From Lachnospiraceae bacterium UBA1066 (lineage in GTDB: Bacteria > Bacillota > Clostridia > Lachnospirales > Lachnospiraceae): 5,430 bases of DNA. Below the pieces are notes generated by a model that ran no database searches, was not told the origin of the DNA, and saw nothing but the letters and a program-made list of their open reading frames with translations. The stretch is from assembly GCA_002316215.1 (NCBI GenBank), contig DCDB01000010.1, positions 1 through 5,430 on the forward strand, in the 5' to 3' direction. Position numbers and translations under genes: made by a program. Below, one piece after another: positions 1-5,343 of the stretch. Positions within the stretch are counted from its first letter, which is position 1, and every line of letters starts with the position of its first letter.

Positions 1-4
1 CTGC

Positions 5-56
5 CTTTCTGCATTACCTGTCTGTATTACCTGACCCTATTGCCGGGCCCTATTAC
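5..56. repeat. Degenerate 13-bp tandem repeat, four units
   Basis: Four consecutive 13-base units (5-17, 18-30, 31-43, 44-56) line up without gaps. On the minus strand they share the pattern G-T/C-AAT followed by a purine-rich AGRNAG-like tail; the best conserved part on the plus strand is TATTAC/CATTAC/TATTGC at each unit end. Bases 1-4 resemble the end of a further unit, so the array probably continues beyond the left edge. It lies just downstream of the rhaD stop codon. The period is not a multiple of three and the units contain TAA/TAG, so it is not a coding repeat. No U-tract terminator is visible in this stretch; the rhaD transcript may continue leftward. Confidence 0.6.
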
Positions 57-82
57 CCGCCCTGTTCCTGCTCCTCAAATCG

Positions 83-910
83 TTATTTTTCGTACAGAAA
101 CTTCTCCGGAAGCGTCACATGGAAGTCCTTTGCCAGACGGCGAAAATCATCCGGCTGAATTGTCTGCCGCTTACCGGATCCCATTGAAAGGACCTTGACA
201 AGAATCTCCGCCGATTTTTCCACTGTATGCATCAGGCCGAAGGTAAGGTCAAAATCTTCGCCTGCACAGAACATACCGTGATGCGCCCAGATAGCAACAT
301 CGTACTGTTCCATTAACTTGCTGGTCGCAACGGCTATTTCCCTTCCGCCCGGCACCATCCACGGAACAACGCCTATCCCTGACGGAAAGACAACCGGGCA
401 TTCTGTTGCCATTTCCCAAAGTTCCCGCGTAAAAGCCTCATCGGTCAGCGGAAGGACAAAGGTCAGGGCAATCGTATTGGCGGGATGGGCATGATATATC
501 ACTCTGTATTTGCCGCCGGTCGCCTTTTTCTTGACCTCATGGTTCATAAGATGCGACGGAAGCTCCGACGTCGGCCGGCCGCCGTCACGCAGTCCCCAGC
601 AAATCCGATAGTTCTTTCCTGTTTCGTCAATCTCAATGACGGCAAGATTTGCTTCCGGATCCAGGATAACATTCCGCATATATTTTCCGCTGCCTGTGAC
701 CGTAAAGTATTCCCCCCGAAGATCGGGAACCTCTGTACCGATCGGTATCCACGCAGTATCTTTTTTCAGCTCGCCGCGGATACTTTCAACCTCTTCTTCC
801 GTCATGCGGTAAGAAAGATTGCCGCCGTTTCTTTCATGCCATCCCTGCTGGAATCCGTCATCCGCCATGCGGATAAAACCCTGCATAAATTTCGCATCTG
901 TAACCTTCAT
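83..910 (-). CDS. rhaD: L-rhamnulose-1-phosphate aldolase (class II)
   Basis: This cytoplasmic zinc aldolase cleaves L-rhamnulose 1-phosphate to dihydroxyacetone phosphate and L-lactaldehyde, the last committed step of rhamnose breakdown. The protein has 275 residues, against 274 for the E. coli enzyme. It shows the class II aldolase/adducin fold signatures in order: the phosphate-binding stretch ERNGGNLS (residues 26-33), TGSGK (72-76), PTSELPSH (113-120) with the likely catalytic Glu116, the zinc motif HAHP with His140 and His142, and WAHHG with the third zinc ligand probably His211. The ATG at 910 is preceded by GGAGG (plus-strand 921-925) at a spacing of about 10 bases, which fixes the start. 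It is the third and last recognised gene of the operon, 193 bases after rhaA. There is no N- or C-terminal extension of the kind that targets aldolases to microcompartments. The related fuculose-phosphate aldolase is shorter, so rhaD is the better call. Confidence 0.95.
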   Translation of the reverse strand: MKVTDAKFMQGFIRMADDGFQQGWHERNGGNLSYRMTEEEVESIRGELKKDTAWIPIGTEVPDLRGEYFTVTGSGKYMRNVILDPEANLAVIEIDETGKNYRICWGLRDGGRPTSELPSHLMNHEVKKKATGGKYRVIYHAHPANTIALTFVLPLTDEAFTRELWEMATECPVVFPSGIGVVPWMVPGGREIAVATSKLMEQYDVAIWAHHGMFCAGEDFDLTFGLMHTVEKSAEILVKVLSMGSGKRQTIQPDDFRRLAKDFHVTLPEKFLYEK

Positions 911-923
911 ATTAAATCCGCCT

Positions 924-1066
924 CCGTTATCACTTATTTTTTATTGCGTATCTTCAGACCCTGTTTTTTTGCTGCATCACTTTTTTATTCCTGATGCACC
1001 ATATGCCGAAGCATCTTTTTTATTCCTGCTGTATATACTGCAGCATCTTTATTTCCGCTGCTGTAT
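924..1066. repeat. Degenerate repeats in the rhaA-rhaD gap
   Basis: The 193-base gap between rhaA and rhaD contains three clear and one weak copy of a pyrimidine-rich word. On the plus strand they begin at about 1040, 1008 and 971, with a weaker copy near 924-948. The core reads GCATC, then a run of T, then ATTCC and TG. Copies at 1008-1034 and 1040-1066 also share a CTGCTGTAT tail. Distances between copies are 32, 37 and about 47 bases. In the mRNA (minus strand) each copy reads CAGGAATAAAAAAG-like followed by ATG or GTG, that is, a weak Shine-Dalgarno plus start codon. Three tiny frames result at 1046-1020, 1014-985 and 977-954. Whether any is translated is unknown. Confidence 0.5.
973..998 (-). 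other. Perfect 7-bp stem-loop between rhaA and rhaD
   Basis: In the operon mRNA, TGCATCA (998-992) pairs perfectly with TGATGCA (979-973) around a 12-base A-rich loop GGAATAAAAAAG. The copy at 1040-1066 can form a 5-bp stem (GCAGC/GCTGC) around a similar 12-base loop, and the middle copy only a 4-bp stem. No U-tract follows, so it is not an intrinsic terminator. A role in mRNA processing, stability or relative rhaA/rhaD output is possible but unproven. Confidence 0.35.
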
Positions 1067-1103
1067 TTTCCGGCCATTAACGGAATGTATATTTTTTTCA
1101 GGC

Positions 1104-2360
1104 TTATGCTCTTTTTGACAGTATATCCTGCTCGTATTTTTCAACTTCTTTATACCACTCTTCACGTTCCGGCACTCCGTTCATTTTGCAGAATTCATCC
1201 CAGACGGCGCCGAACGGATACGTCTTTACCTCTTCCTGCAGCATCATGAGCTCCGTCAGCTTTCCGGTTTCCTGAAGTTCCTGCAGTTTTTTATTCGGTG
1301 AAAGCAGGGCATAGAGCAGAGCTTTCTGGAAGTTGCGCATTCCGACCGTCCATGCTGAAATACGATTGATACTCGCATCGAAGAAATCAAGGCCGAAGCA
1401 GACACGGTCAAGCGCGTCATTCCGGACAATTTCCTTGGCGATTTCTTTTGTCTCATCGTCAAAAAGAACGACATGATCGCTGTCCCACCGAACCGGACGC
1501 GTAATATGGAGTGCAATTTTATCATAGAAAAGAAGCAGTGACGGTATTTTATCGGAAACAACTTCCGTCGGATGGTAATGCCCGTTGTCCATCAGCGGCA
1601 GGATTTTGCGGCTCATGGCATAGTTCATTGTGAATTCCGACGAACCCACCGTGTAAGATTCCATCCCAATGCCAAAAACTTTGGATTCAAGACAGATCAG
1701 TACCTTTTTTTTGTCATATTCCTGCGTCAGGATCTCGTCAAGGGACTCCATAAAGCGTCGCCTCGGTGAAATGCGGTCCGCCGGAATATCCTTGTAGCCG
1801 TCCGGGATCCAGATATTCATGAGGCACGGCGTACCGAGCTCCGTAGCAAAATATTCCGAAATCCGGATACAGGCTTTGCAATGGGCGATCCAGAAATCCC
1901 TGACATTTTTGTCCGGGCTTGAAAGCGTCAGGTTGTCCTTAACCATCCGATGAGAAAAAAGCGTCGGATTGAAATCCAGGCCCATCCCTCTTTCCTTTGC
2001 GAAATCGACCCATTTCTTAAAATGCTTCGGCTCGATCTTATCCCGGTCCACCCATTCACCCTCGCCAAATATCGCATAGGATGCATGCAGGTTAAGACGG
2101 TGCTTTCCCGGCACCAGACTCAGTACTTTATCAATATCCGCCATGAGCTCTTCCGGTGTGCGTGCCTTCCCCGGATAATTTCCGGTCGTCTGGATGCCGC
2201 CCGTGAGAGGCCCTTCCTGATCAAAGCCGGTCACATCGTCCCCTTGCCAGCAGTGCATCGAAATCGGCACTTTCTTAAGCGTGCCGAGTGCCGCATCTGT
2301 ATCCACACCCAGTTCCTGATACATCTTCCTTGCTTCTTCATAACGTTCTTCCGTTGTCAT
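1104..2360 (-). CDS. rhaA: L-rhamnose isomerase
   Basis: This cytoplasmic Mn2+-dependent enzyme interconverts L-rhamnose and L-rhamnulose, the entry reaction of the pathway. Its 418 residues match the E. coli RhaA length (419) and it aligns in character with that family rather than with the shorter RhaI type. Metal ligands of the TIM-barrel active site can be placed by family knowledge: Glu225 (CLESK), Asp258 and His261 (DNGHYHPTE, 258-266), His285 (ALHITR), Asp293 and Asp295 (RWDSD, 291-295) and Asp325 (FGLDFFD). The N-terminal part has the family's HCWQGDDV (36-43). The ATG at 2360 follows an AGGAGG site (plus-strand 2370-2375) at about 9 bases. It lies 103 bases after rhaB and before rhaD, in the order B-A-D. 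No missing residue, frameshift or unusual insertion is seen. Confidence 0.97.
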   Translation of the reverse strand: MTTEERYEEARKMYQELGVDTDAALGTLKKVPISMHCWQGDDVTGFDQEGPLTGGIQTTGNYPGKARTPEELMADIDKVLSLVPGKHRLNLHASYAIFGEGEWVDRDKIEPKHFKKWVDFAKERGMGLDFNPTLFSHRMVKDNLTLSSPDKNVRDFWIAHCKACIRISEYFATELGTPCLMNIWIPDGYKDIPADRISPRRRFMESLDEILTQEYDKKKVLICLESKVFGIGMESYTVGSSEFTMNYAMSRKILPLMDNGHYHPTEVVSDKIPSLLLFYDKIALHITRPVRWDSDHVVLFDDETKEIAKEIVRNDALDRVCFGLDFFDASINRISAWTVGMRNFQKALLYALLSPNKKLQELQETGKLTELMMLQEEVKTYPFGAVWDEFCKMNGVPEREEWYKEVEKYEQDILSKRA

Positions 2361-2422
2361 CTTTTCTCTCCTCCTGACCTTTTTTTAAATTTTCTCTACT
2401 GTCTTCTGTTTCAAAAGATCCT

Positions 2423-2442
2423 CAGGCAGGTTTTCCCGCCTG
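2423..2442 (-). other. GC-rich hairpin in the rhaB-rhaA gap
   Basis: In the operon mRNA CAGGCGGG pairs with CCTGCCTG around an AAAA tetraloop, giving an 8-bp stem with one G-U pair. It starts 21 bases after the rhaB stop codon. Downstream comes AGGATCTTTTG, only four Us at a distance, so it is a weak terminator at best. Its position between the kinase and isomerase genes fits a partial terminator or an mRNA processing/stabilising element. The rest of the 103-base gap holds only the rhaA ribosome binding site. Confidence 0.55.
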
Positions 2443-2463
2443 TTGCTTCCTAAAAGCTTAATG

Positions 2464-3870
2464 TCACACAGGCTCATATTCCTTCACATCAAAAGACTCC
2501 CGGATGCACTGTCCGGCCTCGAAAAGGTTCCGGAACTCTCCTCCCGAAATCATCTGGGAAATGACGTTCCCGATAGCTGTTGCTTCTCCCGGTCCCGCCG
2601 CTGTCTTCCGTCCCGTACGCTCTGCTGTCAGCCTGTTGAGATAGTCCGCATTAGCCCCCCCGCCGACAATATTGATTTCCTCATAATGGCGGCCTGTTAT
2701 CTTTTCAATTTCTTCCAGTGTCTTCGCATAGCTTATGGCAAGACTCTGGTAAATAACCGCTGCTGTCTGCCCGATATTCTTAGGAACTTTTTCACCGTCC
2801 CCGGCACAGGCTTCTTTTACAGCCTCCTGCATATTTTCAGGTGCAAGGAACTTTTCGGAATTCACGTCCACCCGCGACGGAAAATCTTTCTCCTCCTCCG
2901 CCATCCGGCACAGCTCAGCGAACGAAACCGCATCGCCCGTTTCATGCCGAACGGACTGGATCATCCAAAGTCCCATGATATTCTTGAGGAAACGATAACG
3001 ATAATCGTAGCCTCCTTCATTTGTAAAATTAAGCCTCCGGCATTCTTCCGTGCAGAGCGGAAACTCATTTTCAACTCCCATAAGGGACCAGGTGCCGGAA
3101 CTGATGTAGAGCGTATCCTCAAGGAGAGACGGAACGGCCATCACAGCCGATGCCGTATCATGTGTCGCGGGCAGCACAACGCGGCAGTCAAACCCGACCT
3201 GCTCCCTGATCTCCTGCGTAAATCTCCCCACTTCTGTTCCCGGAGTGCAAAGCGGAAGAAACATTCCGGACGGATAGCCGAGGGTACGGATAAGATCGCG
3301 GTCCCAGTCTTTTGTCTCCGCATTAACAAGCTGCGTGGAAGTAGCATTTGTGTATTCCGTAACTTTATTTCCTGTCAGAAGGAAATGAAAGTAATCCGGA
3401 AGCATCAGCATGGTTGCTGCGGCAGAAAGCTCCTCAGGCTTTTTCATCTTCAGAGCCATCAGCTGATAAATCGTATTAAAGGGCTGTTTCTGGATTCCTG
3501 TCCGTTTATAAAGTTCCTCTTCGCTGATAGCTTTATAAACCTCGGTATCCATACCTGCTGTCCTTGCGTCACGGTATCCGTAAGCATTTCCCAGCATCCG
3601 GTCTTTATTATCCAATAACACATAATCTACCGCCCAGGTATCAATGCCCATGCTGACCGGAATCTTGCCTGCTTCTTTACATCTTTTAATCCCTGCAAGA
3701 ATTTCCCTGAACAGCCTTTCCGTGTCCCAGCACAGGCTTCCGTCCTTATTATCCATTCCGTTAGAAAAGCGATAGATCTCCTCAAGCTTCAATTTCCCGT
3801 TTTCTTTATGGGCAAGTATATGACGGCCGCTGGATGCCCCGATATCAACCGCCAGATAATATTCTGCCAT
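2464..3870 (-). CDS. rhaB: L-rhamnulokinase (FGGY sugar kinase)
   Basis: This cytoplasmic kinase uses ATP to convert L-rhamnulose to L-rhamnulose 1-phosphate, the substrate of RhaD. The protein has 468 residues, slightly shorter than E. coli RhaB (489). FGGY-family landmarks appear in order: the N-terminal phosphate loop VDIGASSGR (8-16), GIDTWAVDYVLLD (75-87) at the sugar site, PATHDTASAV (234-243) with the likely catalytic base Asp238, SSGTWSLMG (257-265) contacting ATP, and the C-terminal adenosine-site motif IVGGGANADYLNRLTA (401-416). The ASSGR and THDTA signatures favour rhamnulokinase over xylulokinase or fuculokinase, and the neighbours rhaA and rhaD confirm it. The ATG at 3870 follows AAGGAGG (plus-strand 3876-3882) at a rather tight 5-base spacing from GGAGG. 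It is the first gene of the operon, with a leader of about 125 bases. A long antisense frame over it is a codon-bias shadow. Confidence 0.96.
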   Translation of the reverse strand: MAEYYLAVDIGASSGRHILAHKENGKLKLEEIYRFSNGMDNKDGSLCWDTERLFREILAGIKRCKEAGKIPVSMGIDTWAVDYVLLDNKDRMLGNAYGYRDARTAGMDTEVYKAISEEELYKRTGIQKQPFNTIYQLMALKMKKPEELSAAATMLMLPDYFHFLLTGNKVTEYTNATSTQLVNAETKDWDRDLIRTLGYPSGMFLPLCTPGTEVGRFTQEIREQVGFDCRVVLPATHDTASAVMAVPSLLEDTLYISSGTWSLMGVENEFPLCTEECRRLNFTNEGGYDYRYRFLKNIMGLWMIQSVRHETGDAVSFAELCRMAEEEKDFPSRVDVNSEKFLAPENMQEAVKEACAGDGEKVPKNIGQTAAVIYQSLAISYAKTLEEIEKITGRHYEEINIVGGGANADYLNRLTAERTGRKTAAGPGEATAIGNVISQMISGGEFRNLFEAGQCIRESFDVKEYEPV

Positions 3871-3952
3871 ACTGTCCTCCTTACGGCATTATTCTTACTG
3901 CAGGTTTTTAAGACTTATACTCCGGCACGCTTACGGTGTGTTCCCGCTCCGT

Positions 3953-3971
3953 ATCCGCAGATTTTCCGGAT
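3953..3971 (-). other. Small hairpin in the rhaB 5' leader
   Basis: In the predicted rhaB leader, ATCCG pairs with CGGAT around the 9-base loop GAAAATCTG. The loop side carries the 11-base word CCGGAAAATCT (plus-strand complement 3959-3969), which recurs on the plus strand at 4129-4139 inside the regulator leader array. The rest of the leader (3871-3995) holds a repeated CCGTAAG, one copy of which is part of the rhaB ribosome binding site. I see no riboswitch or attenuator. Confidence 0.3.
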
Positions 3972-4001
3972 GCCCTGTGTTGTCTGCCTTACTTGTTTTC
4001 C

Positions 4002-4030
4002 ATTATATCTTTTCAGGGCATAAAAAAAAG
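4002..4030 (-). promoter_or_regulatory. rhaB: Candidate rhaBAD promoter
   Basis: A perfect TATAAT on the minus strand (4007-4002) is placed 17 bases from a poor -35 (CTTTTT, 4030-4025). Transcription would start near 3995, giving a leader of about 125 bases to the rhaB ATG. A good -10 with no usable -35 is what is expected of a promoter that needs an AraC-type activator bound at or over the -35, and the direct repeats at 4019-4058 are well placed for this. Confidence 0.6.
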
Positions 4031-4058
4031 AACGCCTTTCACATAAAAAAGTGTCCTT
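4019..4058 (-). promoter_or_regulatory. Direct-repeat operator candidate for the AraC-type regulator
   Basis: Two imperfect direct repeats lie head to tail upstream of the rhaB -10. On the plus strand copy 1 (4019-4038) and copy 2 (4042-4058) both begin CATAAAAAA and end CCTT, with the CCTT ends 20 bases apart; copy 2 is three bases shorter. Two same-orientation half-sites about two helical turns apart, the proximal one overlapping the -35, is the classic AraC-family activator arrangement. Copy 2 ends two bases before the -35 of the divergent regulator promoter, so binding could also affect the regulator's own expression. The A-runs alone could create part of the similarity. Confidence 0.4.
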
Positions 4059-4060
4059 AT

Positions 4061-4090
4061 TTGCAAATTTATCTTTTCTTGTGATATCAT
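4061..4090 (+). promoter_or_regulatory. Candidate promoter of the AraC-type regulator gene
   Basis: TTGCAA (4061-4066) and TATCAT (4085-4090) are separated by 18 bases, and the -10 is extended by TG at 4082-4083. Transcription would start near 4097, leaving a leader of about 177 bases before the regulator ATG. The promoter is back to back with the rhaB promoter, with about 30 bases between the two -35 regions. Confidence 0.5.
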
Positions 4091-4099
4091 AGTTCCGGA

Positions 4100-4269
4100 T
4101 AGCCTCAGACTGCTTTTACAGGATGCGGCCGGAAAATCTCAGAATGCGTCCGCAGCTTATAACCGTTTAGCCTCAAACTGCCTTAATGGAACAGCGTCGG
4201 AAAATCCCGGAGCTTTTTTACAGGATAGTCCGGATTTTCAAAATACTGCGTCTTCAGGAAAGGATCGAA
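4100..4269. repeat. Degenerate 34-bp tandem array in the regulator leader
   Basis: Five successive 34-base units (4100-4133, 4134-4167, 4168-4201, 4202-4235, 4236-4269) align without gaps. A conserved 10-mer of the form CTCARAMTGC recurs at exactly 34-base steps: 4104-4113, 4138-4147, 4172-4181 and, weaker, 4240-4249. TTTTACAGGAT is shared by units 1 and 4 (4114-4124, 4216-4226), and CGGA closes units 1 and 3. Units 1 and 3 with their following bases match at 31 of 45 positions (4100-4144 against 4168-4212). The period is not a multiple of three. The array lies downstream of the proposed regulator promoter, so it would be in the mRNA leader, and its last unit runs into the ribosome binding site. 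Confidence 0.6.
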
Positions 4270-4273
4270 AACC

Positions 4274-5266
4274 ATGGACAGTGAATTGCTTAAAAAGCTG
4301 AGTGAAATAACCGTGGAAGAACAGAGAATTCTTGACGGAGGCAAAGGAATCGAGCAGCAGCTTTATTCTGACAATAAAACTCTTGTCGTCGACAGCCGGA
4401 AATTCCTGAACGCAGGAAAAACAATCCGCGTGCGTCCGCATACGCGGTTTATTCATTTTCCGGCGCACCGTCATAATTACGTTGAAATGGTTTATATGTG
4501 CCAGGGAAAACTGACGAATATTATAAACGGGACAACCATCACTCTTCGTACCGGCGAGCTCCTTATCTTAGGTCAAAAAGCGGTTCAGGAAATCCTGCCG
4601 GCCGGACGGGACGATATCGCCGTCAATTTTATCATTCTTCCGGAGTTTTTTGACCAGACGCTTCTGATGCTCGGTACAGAAAACAGCCTGATTAAAGATT
4701 TTATAATCGGCTGTTTCCGTGACAGCGGCTCCCCTGTTGACTTTCTGTACTTCCGGACAGCCGGCATCCTTCCGGTCCAGAATCTCCTTGAAAATCTTGT
4801 CTGGACAATTGTAAATGACACCCAGAATAAGCACTCCATCAACCGGATAACCATGGGGCTTCTCTTCCTTCAGCTGGCGGAACACGCGGACAAAATCGAC
4901 GCCGGCAGAAATTCATACGAACAGGAAATCCTGATTCATGTCATGCAGTATATCGATGAAAATTACAAAGACGGAGAACTGTCTGACCTTGCCACAGAAC
5001 TTGGCTGTGACTTCACCTGGCTTTCACGGATGATTCGCAAGATGACCGGCTCCACCTATACGGAACTTCTCCAGAAAAAAAGAATGGACACTGCCTGCAG
5101 GCTTCTTTCCTTAACGTCCATGCCCGTCACAGACGTCAGCCTGGCTGTAGGCTACGACAACTTCAGCTACTTTCACAGGCTGTTCCGCAAAATGAACGGC
5201 ATGTCACCGCGCAGCTGGCGCTGCCGTGAACTTACCGTCCCCAAACTAAATTCCGACCCTAAATAA
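4274..5266 (+). CDS. AraC-family transcriptional regulator of rhamnose genes
   Basis: This protein probably activates the divergent rhaBAD operon in response to rhamnose or a derivative. It has 330 residues, typical of the family. The N-terminal half (about 50-125) is a cupin-like sensor domain with the histidine-rich strand HFPAHRHNYVEMVY (61-74), followed by a helical linker. The C-terminal 100 residues form the DNA-binding domain with two helix-turn-helix motifs: about 237-261 (SDLATELGCDFTWLSRMIRK) and 283-315 (MPVTDVSLAVGYDNFSYFHR onward), ending in the family signature FRKMNGMSPRSWR. The ATG at 4274 follows AAAGGA (4259-4264) at 9 bases; an in-frame TAG at 4226 with no start codon after it excludes a longer form. 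There are no membrane segments. The target is inferred from position. I give no symbol because RhaR/RhaS orthology cannot be judged by eye. Confidence 0.93.
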   Translation: MDSELLKKLSEITVEEQRILDGGKGIEQQLYSDNKTLVVDSRKFLNAGKTIRVRPHTRFIHFPAHRHNYVEMVYMCQGKLTNIINGTTITLRTGELLILGQKAVQEILPAGRDDIAVNFIILPEFFDQTLLMLGTENSLIKDFIIGCFRDSGSPVDFLYFRTAGILPVQNLLENLVWTIVNDTQNKHSINRITMGLLFLQLAEHADKIDAGRNSYEQEILIHVMQYIDENYKDGELSDLATELGCDFTWLSRMIRKMTGSTYTELLQKKRMDTACRLLSLTSMPVTDVSLAVGYDNFSYFHRLFRKMNGMSPRSWRCRELTVPKLNSDPK

Positions 5267-5343
5267 ACTCTCTCCCAAATTGCTGCGGCTATTTTTTTCA
5301 TTCCTTTGCTTCGACCGGAAACACAATTCCGAACCTGTTCCTT

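Noticed and set aside
83..910. RhaD as part of a bacterial microcompartment pathway
   Set aside because: Some Clostridia process rhamnose in microcompartments, but the aldolase has no terminal extension beyond the usual length and no shell gene is in the window.
485..994. 169-codon plus-strand frame opposite rhaD, and a second one at 819-1118
   Set aside because: Both are antisense shadows of rhaD and its upstream gap. Their products have atypical composition and no family features.
2384..2414. Internal promoter before rhaA (TTGAAA and TTTAAA on the minus strand)
   Set aside because: The spacer is 19 bases and the -10 is poor. The gap is short and the genes form one pathway, so a single operon transcript is simpler.
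1950..2453. 167-codon plus-strand frame opposite the start of rhaA
   Set aside because: It is antisense to the metal-enzyme gene, with Cys/His/Phe-rich composition and no domain; the rhaA reading explains the sequence fully.
2443..3618. 391-codon plus-strand open frame opposite rhaB
   Set aside because: It lies entirely antisense to a well-supported kinase gene. Its product is rich in Cys, His, Arg and Phe with no recognisable domain order, as expected from reading the codon bias of rhaB backwards, and there is no fitting ribosome site.
4158..4171. Catabolite-repression (cre) like site with AAACGGTTA core on the minus strand
   Set aside because: It misses the conserved leading TG and the near-final C of the cre consensus. 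It also lies inside the repeat array, where the match can arise from other constraints. TGAAAGGCGTTC near the rhaB -35 is also cre-like but carries an extra base.
4100..4269. CRISPR array
   Set aside because: The 34-base units are contiguous and degenerate, with no constant repeat alternating with unique spacers, and there are no cas genes.
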